A model generated the notes under the pieces. It searched no databases and was not told the origin of the DNA. It was given only the letters and a program-made list of their open reading frames with translations. The position numbers and the translations under genes were made by a program. This document shows positions 21,437 to 32,784 of a DNA stretch of 64,000 nt, piece by piece. Each line of letters starts with the position of its first letter. Position 1 is the stretch's first letter. This stretch comes from Adiantum capillus-veneris (lineage: Eukaryota; Streptophyta; Polypodiopsida; Polypodiales; Pteridaceae). The DNA lies in contig CM043943.1 of the NCBI GenBank assembly GCA_014529385.2, positions 98,326,855 to 98,390,854 of the forward strand. Direction: 5' to 3'.

Positions 21437-22600
21437 GTAAAAAATGAGCTCGTTGGCAAGTAGGAGATACTAAGCACAATTATTATCTACTAGCTCAAAA
21501 AAACATCATTTTGCACTTTTGTTGATTCTCCTTGGTTGAGAGTGTGTTCAATAAGCTCTGAATCAATTTTTTACAATCTTTGAGCAAGTTTAGCACAATT
21601 TTCCAAAAAAATTAGTGTCTGATAATTTTTTATGCAATTCAAGTGGCTATCCAAGTCAATTTAAATTTGACTTACGCGCTCTATATTACTACACTAGATC
21701 AAGTCCCCTCAAGAAATTTTCAAAAAGTTGAATTTTGAGGGCAGGTGATAATAAACGCACTTCTCATCTCTTGGTTTGAAATGAAGGACTTTTTCCACTT
21801 TTCTTACTTGCACTGGATGTTCACACTATAACCAAATCACTTGGTGATTTTCATGAAATTTTAAAGTTCCTAAGCCCAATTTTGTATCTGCTTTCCACAT
21901 GAATTAAATTTTGAATCAGTAGCTCAACACACTATGTTCTAGCCTATGGTATTGCCAAATAATATAAATTTTGTAAGCGTGCTTATTATCTTGGTGTTTT
22001 AGGTTTGTAATTTTTTCAACCTATTGCAATACACATAGTTAATACAAGGTGTTTTAAGACCTGTCAAAAGGTTTCATCCAATGTGGAACAATTTTGGGTA
22101 TACTTACCTTTAGTTACCTATTGATCAAATGTAGAACTAGATCCGGTTCAAATTTCGCACACGAATGCAATCAAAACTCCTAGAGCCTTCACAAAAGTGT
22201 TTATACTTCACCTTGACAAGCTACTCCTGAGTTTAAGGTCCAATCTCACGCCTTGAAAAAAAGTGATTATTTTCTATAGGCTTGGAAATAAACTTTGTTA
22301 AATTTTGATGCCATTCAAGTCTTATATAGTAGATTGCACGTACTTTTCGCAAAATTTCCATGCATTAATCACAAAAGAGATAATACTCTTTTTTTTTGCC
22401 AGACTTTGAATTTTTCTCTCAAAGGCTTGTTTTGACTTATCCCAGAGTTTTCATAGCTTTTCTCAAACCTATCTTGACCAAAAAAGCTATTTTTGGTGGT
22501 CTTTCTAGATTACCTTAGAAGCCCAGAACAAGAACCTTTAACAGACAGTGTTTGTGCTAATGAGAATACCTCTTCTATGGTAGCCATAGTTCAAGATCTA
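21437..22600. other. AT-rich sequence without recognisable gene
   Basis: About 1.2 kb between Copia B and Copia G remnants. No frame of interest, no RNA gene, no clear repeat. It may be leader or LTR of the gypsy F into which B inserted, but I cannot show that. Confidence 0.5.
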
Positions 22601-22619
22601 CCTTGACAGTATTGTTGGC

Positions 22620-23411
22620 AGATTCTCTTTCCTTCCAAGAAGCTTTCATGGCGCCGTTCTTCTCATCTGCTACTTTCTTCTTTACGAAAATTTAAGAGCA
22701 TGACCTTTTCTTGTCACAGTATAAACAGATACTGTAAATTTCTTCTTCTTGGGTTTCATCTTAGAGGCATTTGACGTAGTCCCCTTGCCTTTTGCATAGG
22801 CCGTGAAATTAGCATCACCCCTACCATCCCTAGAACTAAGTTGTACCATCACCCCTACCATCCCTAGAACTAAGTTGTACTCCGTTCTTCAAATGTAAGA
22901 GGGGCTGGATGAACTTGAGTGTAGAGTGCCATAACAACACCATCATATCTCGCTGGAAGTATGAAAATGCAACGCCGAGCCAAATATTTAAGAGAAATAG
23001 CCACACCAATAGCAACTAATTGATCTTGGAGATCCTTAATTTTCCTGATAAAGGTGTCCACCTTCTCTCCCTTAGCAACTTTCTCACTAGCAAGCTGATT
23101 TTTCATATTTTGAATTTTGGTGTGACTGTGCCTCATATTGGTGAGCAATTATGCTCCAAGCTTCATGTGATTTAGTGGTATGTTGAATCAAAGTGAGAAC
23201 AGAATCACTTATACACATGAAAATGGAACAAAATGCATCCACATTCCTTCTCTTCTAGGCACGTAATAGAAGAGTCGCATCTAGAGGAATTATAAGACTT
23301 GGATTTTCCAGATGAGTTGTTGCAAACATGCCCTAGGTCCACACCATTTTGCTTCAACATTTTATCAAATAATTCATTCAAATTAGTACTACATCAAGCT
23401 TACCTTCCATG
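22620..23411 (-). pseudogene. gag: Copia element G gag, part 2 (minus strand)
   Basis: Minus-strand gag of a different Copia lineage (UBN2/gag-polypeptide type). Through stops it reads RRNVDAFCSIFMCISDSVL, KSHEAWSIIAHQYEAQ, MKNQLASEKVAKGEKVDTFI, KIKDLQDQLVAIGVAIS and LPARYDGVVMALYTQ, then a degraded zinc knuckle near 22700. A 34-bp tandem duplication lies at 22813-22880. The N-terminal part continues on the far side of Copia D at 28971. Confidence 0.75.
22813..22880. repeat. Perfect 34-bp tandem duplication
   Basis: Two adjacent copies (22813-22846, 22847-22880) beginning CATCACCCCTACC and ending AAGTTGTAC, within the decayed gag of element G. It adds 34 bases and so shifts the frame. Confidence 0.95.
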
Positions 23412-23630
23412 TGTTGGGATTAAAGCCCAAGTGGCCTCTTATGCGGATATGGCCGGCCGCCCGCCTAACTCACTTACCTCTAACTCTTTGTATATACTAA
23501 CATATTCTTTGTGAATACTAAGGATTTGGGAGATAACCCTTCTAACAGATCTCTGCGTACTGTGTACTGTGTAAGCTCACTGTGTGTGTGTGAGAGAGAG
23601 AGTCGACCCACGCTCCGCTCCGCGACTTCA
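23412..23630 (+). repeat. 5' LTR of Copia D (219 bp)
   Basis: TGTTGGGATTAAAGCCC...CGCGACTTCA. TATATACTAA at 23491-23500 is the likely TATA box. A GT/GA run lies near the 3' end. Confidence 0.96.
23491..23498 (+). promoter_or_regulatory. TATA-like box in Copia D LTR
   Basis: TATATACT about 140 bases before the LTR end; transcription of the element would start a few tens of bases downstream. Position is inferred from sequence only. Confidence 0.5.
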
Positions 23631-23632
23631 AT

Positions 23633-23644
23633 TGGTATCAGAGC
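23633..23644 (+). other. Primer-binding site of Copia D
   Basis: TGGTATCAGAGC two bases after the LTR, an exact match to the standard initiator-Met tRNA PBS of plant Copia elements. Confidence 0.95.
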
Positions 23645-24696
23645 TTTGGTTCAGTGCGGATTTGCGCAATCGCGCGCGCGCGCACTTTTCCGGCAGATTC
23701 TGGATCCGGAGTTCGAAAATTCACACTCGGCGTTCCGGGAGCGTTTCCACCAGGCGAGCTGGGGTTTTACCCCCTTTTCGAAGCCGTTTATGCCCTCAGA
23801 ATTTCGTTCTGAGCACTACAGCAGAAGATAGATTTCAGCCGCAAAGAAATCCGTCTTGTGTAGATTGGCAAGCAGGAGGTGGTCGACATCAATATCGACA
23901 TCGACATACATCACTTATTCGTCTTCAGAGCATCATCTATAGACCAGGTACACATATATATCATCAGATATATATATTGCAATCTGCATTGCTACTTCTT
24001 GTGCTTGCCAGGTTCCAGGGGAGGTGTGGCCATACGACGGCTTGACACCACTGGCATGTATTGCAGATTGATGTACTGTGATTGTGGGTCTGCTAGTTGT
24101 GAGTCACGCTAGCAGACAGACCGCCGCAGCGGTCATAGCACAGTGATTGGTCTATTATAGGATGTATGCTAGTTCTGGGCAGTTTGCTGAGCCATCTGAG
24201 AGGGTCGTGTGTGAGGTTTTTTGAAGCCAAGCACTGGGGGCTGGGTTACCCAGTGTGAGGTGGATTAGGTTGCTGGAGTTCCCCTCTACACGCATCCTCT
24301 TCGGCGACTTTTATCCCTTAGGATGTATGACTTTGTGTAGACACTGGATTGCATCTTATGCGTCAGGCCGTTGAGGCATTGTTCAGAGTTCAGTCTTGAG
24401 ACAGATACAGGTTCTGTCATCGCCCAGAGAGGAGATAGTGTATGCTTACAGGACAGCATATTACAGGGATTTTTTAGATTTGTCATTGGTCAGCTATTTA
24501 TGATTGTTTCTTGAGCTATCTTTTGGTTCCCAGAGCTCAGTTTACAGGGGAGACTCTGTCAAAAATTTTCAAAATACTGACAGTTCCTGAGGAGAGGTGT
24601 TCAGCTTGTTGATTACAGCTTGTTTACTGTGTACAGAGGCCAGTTTACAGGGGAAACTCTGCCGGATTTTTCTCAGGAGTAAACAGTTTGGCAGAT
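23645..24696 (+). other. Leader of Copia D
   Basis: About 1 kb between PBS and gag ATG with several short upstream open frames but no recognisable protein. Near its end a 21-bp motif, CAGTTTACAGGGG followed by ACTCTG, occurs twice (24539-24559 and 24641-24661) with one difference. Confidence 0.7.
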
Positions 24697-27600
24697 ATGG
24701 CATCTTCTCACAGTGAGACTCTTTACAACATAAAGAAGCTGGATGGCACAAACTTTCCATTCTGGAAGAAGCAGATTTGGCAGGTTTTGGTGCAGAAAAA
24801 ACAAGTGAAGCCACTGAAGCTCAAAGGGGAGAGACCAGAATTTATGGCTGAAGATGAGTGGGAAGAGCTTGGCGAGATAGCTTGTTCCACAATCATGCTG
24901 ACACTGGCAGAAAATGTTTACTTCAACGTAGCAGAAGAGACTACAGCGTATGGCGTATGGCAAAAGCTATGTGATATGTACGAGAAACAAAGTGCTGCTT
25001 CTCAGATTTACTGGCTCAAGAAATTGGTGGATTTGAAGATGAAGGAAGGGACAGCCATGTCAAATCATCTGAATGAATTTCACTCAATTTTCAGCCAGTT
25101 AACAGCACAGGAGATAGTCTTTCCAGATTCAGTGAAAGCTATGTTTCTCTTAATCACTTTGCCAGACAGTTGGGATACTTTTCGTACAGCGTTAAGTAAT
25201 TCTGTCGCGCCAGAAGGTCTTACAAGTGCCAATGTAGAAGGCAGCTTGCTCATAGAGGAAGTGAACAGGAAGAACATTGACAAAGGCAAAGGCAATAGTG
25301 CTTTGGTCGTTCGAGGGAGACAACAGTTTAAAGAGAAGAAGGGTAAGAAGGCACAAAACCGAAGTAAGTCTCGTGATTCGAAGTCAAAGGATGACATAGA
25401 ATGCTACCATTGTGGCAAGAAGGGTCACATGAAGCGAGACTGTACGAAGTGGAAACAAGAAAAAGGCAAAACAAAGAGTTCTGAGCAAGATGAAAAGAAG
25501 AGTTCAATGAAGATTGAAGAGGTGAATGTCACAGGATCTAGTTCAGACAGTGATTCTGGTATAGCAGGTGGTGACATCTTCCTTACAAGCAATCTTGATT
25601 CTGTTTTCTTGACTGCAGAGGATGGACATGCTATGAGTGATTGGATTATCGACTCAGGGGCATCTTTACATGTTTCTCCGCACAAAGAGTGGTTTACATC
25701 ATATGTGGCTACTAAAGACTATGTCAGACTTGGCAATGAGCAGGTTTGTGACATACTTGGAGTGGGAGATGTGCAGTTGAAGTTTCAGAATGGCTCTTCT
25801 TTATGGCTCAAGAATGTCAAACATGTTCCAGCAATCCGAAAGAGCTTGATTAGTACAGGGAAGTTGGATGATGCGGGTTATGTGACAGTTTTTGGGAACA
25901 GCGCTTGGAAGATCTCCAAAGGTTCGATGACTGTAGCACATGGCAGCAAGTCAGGAACTCTGTACACTTTACATGTTTCAGAGGTTAAAAACCATGTAAT
26001 TAATGTGATTGAGCAGCCAAGTGTGTCACTGTGGCATCGTAGGTTGGGACATATGTCAAAAAGAGGAATGGAAATACTTTCTCATTATGGTTATTTGCCT
26101 GGCTTTTCATTTCAAGATTTCGAGTTTTGTGAGCATTGTGTTTATGGTAAGCAAACACAGGAACCGCACAGATCAAAGAGGAATCGTAGGGACGAACGGT
26201 TAGCTCTTGTACACAGTGACCTATGCGGACCAATGCCTAGTTTGTCACTAGGGGGAGCAGCGTACTTTTGTACATTCATAGATGACTATTCTCGCAAAGT
26301 ATGGGTTTACTTCTTGAAGCACAAGGATGAGGTGCTCAAGGTCTTTAAGACATTCTTGCAGCTGGTGGAGAATCAGAGTGGTCAGAAGCTGAAGTGCTTG
26401 AGAACTGACAATGGTGGAGAGTACGTTTCCAAAGCTTTTCAAGACTTTTGTCAAGAAAAAGGGATTAAGCGGGAACTTACTGCACCATATAATCCTTCAC
26501 AGAATGGGGTTGCAGAACGTATGAATAGGACCATACAAGAGAAGGTCAGAAGCATGTTGTCAAATGCTGAGTTGCCTGATGGATTTTGGGCGGAAGCAGT
26601 GGCTACAGCAGTCCAATTGATCAACAGGTCTCCTAGTAGGGTTCTGGATAAGAGTGCAGTGGCCGAGATGCTATGGACAGGCAAGGCACCTTCGTATAAG
26701 CATCTCAGAGTCTTTGGTTGTGAAGCTTATAGCCATATTCCTAAGGAGTTCAAAAATAAGTTAGAACCAAAGAGCAAGAAGTGTATATTTCTTGGCTACG
26801 GAGAATCGGGCGAGATGGGTTACCGGCTTTGGGATCCTGAGTCCAGAAAGCTCATTCGTAGCAATGATGTGCATTTCAATGAAGCCAAGTTTCACGCTAA
26901 GCCAGAGAAGACAGAGGAGATCAGAAGAGTTGTCTTCAGGGAAGATGGACCTAGTGCTAGCACATCAAGACAGCATGGTCAGGCTCAGGAACAGCCTATA
27001 GTGGCTAGAGAGGCAGAATCAGTTGTGGTGAGACGTTCTGAGCGTGTCTCCAAACCACCTGATCGTTATGTGCCATCTCTAAATTATGTCATGCTCACAG
27101 ATTGCGGAGAACCATCTTGTTACAAGGAAGCATTACAAGTGGTTGACTCGAAAAAATGGCAGTTGGCCATGCAGTCAGAGATGACAGCTCTGCATAAAAA
27201 CCAGACATGGAAGTTGGTTAAATTACCACAGGGCAAAAAGGCTCTACCTTGTAAATGGGTTTACAGGTATAAGATCACCGCTCATGATAGTCAGCCAAAG
27301 TACAAAGCAAGGCTTGTTGCCAAGGGCTTTAAGCAAGAACAAGGCATTGACTTTGATGAAGTCTTCTCTCCAGTGGTCAAGATGACTACATTGAGATGCT
27401 TTCTTGCATTGGTTGCTATATTGGATTTGGTGTTGCACCAAATGGATGTCAAGACAGCGTTCTTGCATGGTGATTTAGATGTGGAAATTTACATGCAGCA
27501 GCCAGAAGGGTTTGTTAAGAAAGGCATGGAACATTTGGTATGCCAGTTGTTAAAGAGTCTTTATGGCTTAAAACAATCACCGAGGGCATGGTACCATAAG

Positions 27601-28662
27601 TTCCACCAGTTTATGCTTTCTCAAGGCTACAAACGTAGTGACTTCGATCACTGTCTATATACAAAGAAGGCTAAGGATGGCAGTTGGCTGATCCTTATTT
27701 TGTATGTGGATGACATGTTGATTGCTGGCAAACACTTGGAAGAAATTTCAGCTTTGAAGTCAAAGATGGCAAAATCGTTTGACATGAAAGACATGGGTGA
27801 GGCAAGTCATATACTTGGTATGCGCATTGAGAGAGACAGATCAAAGAAGTTGATTTGGTTATCTCAAACAGAGTATATTGACAAGGTTTTGCAACGTTTC
27901 AATATGGAGAAGGGAAAGGCATTGAGTGTTCCATTGCCACCATATGTGAAACTTAGCAAACAAGATTGTCCTGTGTCTGAGGAAGAAAAGGCTGAAATGG
28001 ATAAGATTCCATATGCGTCTGCAGTGGGTAGTTTGATGTATGCAATGATTGCTACACGTCCGGATATTGCATTTGCAGTGGGAGTGGTTAGCAGATATAT
28101 GTCAAATCCCGGCAAGAAACATTGGGAGGCAGTGAAAGGTATCATGAGATACTTAAAACATACAAAGAGTATGCGCATATGCTATGGTAGTCAGGATTTG
28201 AGTGTCAGAGGATACACTGACTCAGATTATGCAGGAGACTTGGATAAGAGGAGATCTACATCAGGCTATGTCTTTACATTGGCTGGAGGTGCCATATCAT
28301 GGCAATCTCGATTACAAGATTGTGTTACGCAGTCTACTACAGAAGCTGAGTATGTTGCAGCAAATGAGGCATGCAAAGAAGCTATTTGGCTTGGTAGATT
28401 GGTTGCAGACTTGGGAATCAATGCAGATATGCCAGAGTTATATTGTGATAGTCAAAGTGCTATACAATTGGCAAAGAATCCAGTGTTCCATTCGAAGACT
28501 AAGCATATTGATGTGAAGTATCACTTCATTAGGGAAGTACTTGAAGACAAGCAGATACAACTGCTGAAGATCCACACCAAGGACAATCCTGCTGATCTAC
28601 TCACAAAGGGACTTCCAGGAGAGGGCTTTGTGCATTGTCGTGAGTTATTGGGCATTGGATAG
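24697..28662 (+). CDS. gag-pol: Intact Copia gag-pol polyprotein (1,321 aa)
   Basis: A single open frame encoding everything needed for retrotransposition in a cytoplasmic virus-like particle. I choose the ATG at 24697 (MASSHSETLYNIKKLDG); the frame is open three codons upstream without another ATG. Domains in order: gag with LKMKEGTAMSNHLNEFHS; zinc knuckle CYHCGKKGHMKRDC from residue 236; protease DSGAS at D319; pre-integrase LWHRRLGHMSKRGME near 447 with CEHCVYGK; integrase core with D508 (HSDLCGP), D571 (RTDNGGEY) and E607 (NGVAERMNR), a correct DD35E spacing; RT from AMQSEMTALHKNQTW to the catalytic YVDD at 1003-1006; RNase H with D1175 (YTDSDYAGD), STTEAEYVAA and CDSQSAIQLAKNPVFHSKTKHIDV; end LPGEGFVHCRELLGIG. 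Length is normal for the family and no key residue is missing. Likely transcribed from the LTR. Confidence 0.97.
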   Translation: MASSHSETLYNIKKLDGTNFPFWKKQIWQVLVQKKQVKPLKLKGERPEFMAEDEWEELGEIACSTIMLTLAENVYFNVAEETTAYGVWQKLCDMYEKQSAASQIYWLKKLVDLKMKEGTAMSNHLNEFHSIFSQLTAQEIVFPDSVKAMFLLITLPDSWDTFRTALSNSVAPEGLTSANVEGSLLIEEVNRKNIDKGKGNSALVVRGRQQFKEKKGKKAQNRSKSRDSKSKDDIECYHCGKKGHMKRDCTKWKQEKGKTKSSEQDEKKSSMKIEEVNVTGSSSDSDSGIAGGDIFLTSNLDSVFLTAEDGHAMSDWIIDSGASLHVSPHKEWFTSYVATKDYVRLGNEQVCDILGVGDVQLKFQNGSSLWLKNVKHVPAIRKSLISTGKLDDAGYVTVFGNSAWKISKGSMTVAHGSKSGTLYTLHVSEVKNHVINVIEQPSVSLWHRRLGHMSKRGMEILSHYGYLPGFSFQDFEFCEHCVYGKQTQEPHRSKRNRRDERLALVHSDLCGPMPSLSLGGAAYFCTFIDDYSRKVWVYFLKHKDEVLKVFKTFLQLVENQSGQKLKCLRTDNGGEYVSKAFQDFCQEKGIKRELTAPYNPSQNGVAERMNRTIQEKVRSMLSNAELPDGFWAEAVATAVQLINRSPSRVLDKSAVAEMLWTGKAPSYKHLRVFGCEAYSHIPKEFKNKLEPKSKKCIFLGYGESGEMGYRLWDPESRKLIRSNDVHFNEAKFHAKPEKTEEIRRVVFREDGPSASTSRQHGQAQEQPIVAREAESVVVRRSERVSKPPDRYVPSLNYVMLTDCGEPSCYKEALQVVDSKKWQLAMQSEMTALHKNQTWKLVKLPQGKKALPCKWVYRYKITAHDSQPKYKARLVAKGFKQEQGIDFDEVFSPVVKMTTLRCFLALVAILDLVLHQMDVKTAFLHGDLDVEIYMQQPEGFVKKGMEHLVCQLLKSLYGLKQSPRAWYHKFHQFMLSQGYKRSDFDHCLYTKKAKDGSWLILILYVDDMLIAGKHLEEISALKSKMAKSFDMKDMGEASHILGMRIERDRSKKLIWLSQTEYIDKVLQRFNMEKGKALSVPLPPYVKLSKQDCPVSEEEKAEMDKIPYASAVGSLMYAMIATRPDIAFAVGVVSRYMSNPGKKHWEAVKGIMRYLKHTKSMRICYGSQDLSVRGYTDSDYAGDLDKRRSTSGYVFTLAGGAISWQSRLQDCVTQSTTEAEYVAANEACKEAIWLGRLVADLGINADMPELYCDSQSAIQLAKNPVFHSKTKHIDVKYHFIREVLEDKQIQLLKIHTKDNPADLLTKGLPGEGFVHCRELLGIG

Positions 28663-28734
28663 ATGGCAGCCATGTAAATCTTTGTACATTTATGTTCATA
28701 GATTTACAGTTACTTAAAGTGCCACATTGGACTT

Positions 28735-28746
28735 TAAGTGGGAGGT
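28735..28746 (+). other. Polypurine tract of Copia D
   Basis: TAAGTGGGAGGT immediately before the 3' LTR start TGTTGGG, the normal site of plus-strand priming. Confidence 0.8.
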
Positions 28747-28965
28747 TGTTGGGATTAAAGCCCAAGTGGCCTCTTATGCGGATATGGCCGCCCGCCCGCC
28801 TAACTCACTTACCTCTAACTCTTTGTATATACTAACATATTCTTTGTGAATACTAAGGATTTGGGAGATAACCCTTCTAACAGATCTGTGCGTACTGTGT
28901 ACTGTGTAAGCTCACTGTGTGTGTGTGAGAGAGAGAGTCGACCCACGCTCCGCTCCGCGACTTCA
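28747..28965 (+). repeat. 3' LTR of Copia D (219 bp)
   Basis: Matches the 5' LTR at 217 of 219 positions. Followed by the CCATG target duplicate. Confidence 0.96.
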
Positions 28966-28970
28966 CCATG

Positions 28971-29112
28971 AAGGTTGGTGGAAAAATGAATAGTGGAGTA
29001 GCACTGACAACTACGTTTGAAGATAATGATGTAATAAAAATTTGATTTTGCAAGGTAATACAAGTACTTCTTGTATAATCTTAGCACCAAGCACCCAAAG
29101 TCGTGATACCAT
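28971..29112 (-). pseudogene. Copia G leader/gag start and PBS-like site, part 1
   Basis: The other side of the Copia D insertion. On the minus strand a TGGTATCACGACTTTGGG (near 29095-29112) resembles a Copia PBS with changed bases. It is followed by short leader and SNVVVSATPLFIFPPTFM, which joins across the CCATG target to the gag at 23411 and below. Confidence 0.5.
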
Positions 29113-29381
29113 GTAAGAAATATAGAACAAAGAGGATCTTGCAACAAGAAGAATAGAGGGAGATATGATGCAAAGTAGATTAGTGAAAAAACAAAATTTA
29201 GATTTTCACTATTGCAAAGTGATGGCATCATCTACCCATGCGCTCTCAAGATAGAGCTCAGATGGTGATATAGACAATTAGAGCTAGTAGGCACAAATAC
29301 AAGGGGTTGGTTATCCTTCAACATAATATGCTATGGTTCATGGAGATGGCCTCCTTATATAGTGCTATGGGTGGGTGGTAG

Positions 29382-29440
<59 letters not shown>

Positions 29441-29735
29441 TACCCATGGCCACGGACAGACTAGAATACCAACCACTGTGACCACCACAATTTGGATCCC
29501 AAGGTGGGGCTCCTGAATTATCCCTCTACCTTCCACAATCACAAATAAAGACCTCATAAGCATGCACGTTAGAATCCACCAAATGTATGTGCACTATTGG
29601 TTTCTCCTTATATGGGGGCCTTACAAATGACCTTACAAATTGTGCAACATACATGATGTGAGAAAAATCGATAGGAGGGCATTGCAGGTATACTAAAACC
29701 ACAACACAAGTGTGGTTGGGCTATTTTGACACACC
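29110..29735 (-). repeat. Candidate 5' LTR of Copia G (minus strand)
   Basis: Between the PBS-like site and a candidate TG start near 29735 (minus strand TGTGTCAAAATAGCCC). It contains a TATA-like ACTATATAAGG (plus strand about 29354-29364) and a long (TG)n tract. Both ends need comparison with another copy. Confidence 0.4.
29383..29439. repeat. (TG)n microsatellite, 57 bp
   Basis: Uninterrupted TG/GT dinucleotide run inside the candidate LTR of Copia G. Confidence 0.97.
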
Positions 29736-29736
29736 T

Positions 29737-29741
29737 CCCCC

Positions 29742-29772
<31 letters not shown>

Positions 29773-29773
29773 A
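29737..29773. repeat. Poly-C (26) followed by poly-A (11)
   Basis: Homopolymer pair just outside the candidate LTR. Lengths may be unreliable in sequencing. Confidence 0.95.
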
Positions 29774-30709
29774 GTCATATTGTGGTGTGACATTGCGCTA
29801 GGCGTTGGGCGGGACTGGCTACCATGTGTCTGCCGTGTGTGTAGGTGCAAACTTTGCAAGGCACCACTTTCCACAATGAGCAAGGCTCCCCTCGTATATA
29901 ACATCTTTCTTTCCATTGGATCCACTATTGTTAGAGCAAGGTCATCCAAATTTTGAGCTAGCTTTTGCTCTCATACCACCAACACTCATTTCTCTTTCTC
30001 TTCATGTCCAATTTACTCCTTTTCCTTCCACATTTTTTTGCATTAGTTTAGGATTCCCATCACATGCATGAAGTAGACATTGAGGAAGGTGTATCCACAA
30101 CCTGGCCAAACATCCTCCTCATGTGTTGTAGGCAAAAGCCTTCCCAATTTACATGCTACAATGAGAAATCAAAGATGTGAGTAGAATTGGAATGTTCTAC
30201 TGGAGCTTCACAAACTCTAAAGACATAAATCTCTTGTTATCCCTAAGCTCCCATTTCAAAGATTTGTCAACAAAGTTTGCAAGAGGACCGGCTTCAATTT
30301 CTAATGGGGCAAGAAGTGCAATGGGTTTCCTACACAAGGCAATCAAAGATTTTCTCATTGAAATCTTCCAAAACAACTATGTCCTAACAGCTCATGTCCA
30401 CACAGTTAGTGTGATGTTTGCCAACATTAACACGCTATAGCTTTGCAATTCAAGTATGACAAGGAGCTTGCACTAGTGTCCATTTTTGACAAGAAAATGG
30501 ACCATATTTTGAGCATCCCATCCCTAGGTAAAGTTAAGATAATGGATATCTCTCCCACCTAGCTTCCAATGGTGATGGTGGTGGATAGGCATCAAGAGCA
30601 TTGTCCAAATCAAACTTGTTGAATAGTTCCATTGATTTAATGCTTGTGAATGGACATCAAGGTCTTCTACTCTCCATTAGTGTTTATTCTACGTCCTTAA
30701 GAGGCACAA

Positions 30710-30754
<45 letters not shown>

Positions 30755-32780
30755 AGTAGTGTAAACAAGCACAAAGAGAATGCATTTGAAACATAATAGT
30801 TAGCTCGGCGCAAGCGAATGGGAATGAGCAAGAGAACCATGAAATCTTGCATATCAAAAGAATGTGCTTGCATTGAGTGTGATTTATGGCCCATTCGTTT
30901 TGCATTCATGGAAGAAGGAAGATTTGACAAAATCATGATGTATATTATTATTAAGCTTTTTAATCAAATACATTTTGAATTTGTAAAATACAAAAAATTG
31001 AGATAGAAATATGAGAAAACAAAACTACCATTGCCATAGCCCGTTCTGTAGTGATTGGACGACATTTCTTCTCTAGCACTAAAAGGACCAAATTCCTTAT
31101 GTGAGGGCCACCAAGACCTGACTCACCAGAGAGTTGACAAGGGGCAAAAGAGAATACTTGCACTATGCCAAGGTTAGCTAGTTAAGGACTATCTTGAGAG
31201 TATTGAGTGAACATCAACTATGTCAAATCATCTACCACTAGGGTCTCTACCTCGACTAAGAGGTATGCTACATATTCAAACAACAAGAAATCTTGAAGCA
31301 CCTTTGAGCGTGGGTTTGAGAGCAAACCAATGGATGTATCCTTCATATCAAGCCATAACTCAAATATTTACTTATGGATATTTAATGAGTGGTTATTTAG
31401 CTCACGTGGAGCCATCCCAACCAGAGTGGGGATTTCATCCCAAATGATTGGATCAATGGAAGAAGTAAAAACACAAAATTGGATAGACATGATGACCAAC
31501 AAAACAACAAGAGGCAAAATAGACACATGTTGAAGTGAAAAATATTCTCCAATTTTGCTCCTTCCTTGCACTAGATACAAGAAGTTATTAGCGCATATGA
31601 GAGTGTGTCCTAAAGGAGTAGGCTAAAAAGAAGGCATCATATTCTACTAAATTTAATGTACTTGGTGGCACAAATTAAAAGTAGCAAAGACCAAGAATCC
31701 ACATTAGGCATATTATTCTGCATTAAAACACTCATTTTTCATCCTGCATTGTTTTTCCATACTTATTAATGAATGGAGAAGCATTGGCAACAACAACCAT
31801 AATTTCCCCTTCCTTGCCTCTTTTGTAGCTTTTTGAGGATAGGTCTCAATGACACAATCACTAGCCTTACTACATATGAAAATTTTCTTCTTGGACTAAA
31901 GTTTCATTTTGATCAGCCTTTCTAGTTTATAACATGCATGATGCTCTGTCTTGCCTCGATTGTCCTTTTGTAGCAAAATAAAAACTAACTACTCAAATGA
32001 GAAGGCATTGAAAGTCCTCTTTGTGTGGACACAAACTCTAATAATGTTTAGAAGGAAAGGTATAACAGTTGGCTATCTAGAAAGAATTTCTTGCAACACT
32101 TGATAACTTTTTGAAATCCTTAATATTGGTCAAGAAGTGTCCATGCAATCGCCTTCATCACTCAAGGAGAGCAAATAAAATTGAATGCAAGAGAGAGCTT
32201 AGGCCTCCTTGGATGCTCAAGCCTACCTTCCAAAGTTGACGAAGAGCTCATTATACATTTGAACAAAGGGGTGAATTTGGGGTTCTCACTAGGGATTGAA
32301 AAAAGGGAGCTGTGCACAAAAATTGCTTGGTGTTTGCCTATGTTTGACAAAGACAGAGACGCCTAACCAAGGCTAGAGGTAGGTAGGGAGAAATATTCTC
32401 CCTCTCAATCTCTCTCTAAATTTCTTTAGTTGTAGCCTAGTACGATAGTGTTGACTCTATGGATTGTTGGACAACCCGCAAGTTGAACTTGTCTTTAGTC
32501 CCTGATCTCAATCATGGAACTAGTGGCCTTTTAGTATTGGACACCCTAGACTACGTGAGTGCATGCATGTGGTGTTGATGTAAAGTTAATAAAGCCTTAA
32601 AATGCCAACATCTTTGTGGTACATAAAACTAGACTACTTGAGCATGCACGCATGAGATTGATGTAAATGTAATCAATTGTCAAATTCTGTAAGAAGATAG
32701 ATAGTTGGATGAGCATGGTTATCATTCATATAGCTATCACAAGACTTTTGAGTTTTTAGACAATAACAATTTGGGTCTTA
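29774..32780. other. No recognisable gene; GA microsatellite at 30713-30751
   Basis: Three kilobases with only short frames, none resembling a known family. A 39-bp (GA)n tract is the single clear feature. Confidence 0.5.
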
Positions 32781-32784
32781 GCTA

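Larger units (their letters stand above)
23407..28970 (+). mobile_element. Copia element D, complete and apparently intact
   Basis: LTR to LTR is 23412-28965 (5,554 bp) with target duplication CCATG at 23407-23411 and 28966-28970. The two 219-bp LTRs differ at only two positions (23456/28791 and 23553/28888). PBS, leader, a single uninterrupted gag-pol frame and a PPT are all present. It is inserted in the gag of the minus-strand Copia G. By gag and pol style it resembles the Tork/Tnt1 side of plant Copia; that placement is inference. Confidence 0.96.

Noticed and set aside
29737-29773. Poly-C/poly-A as the polypurine tract (minus strand) of Copia G
   Set aside because: The gag order puts this outside the 5' LTR, where no PPT belongs; more likely a homopolymer in flanking DNA.
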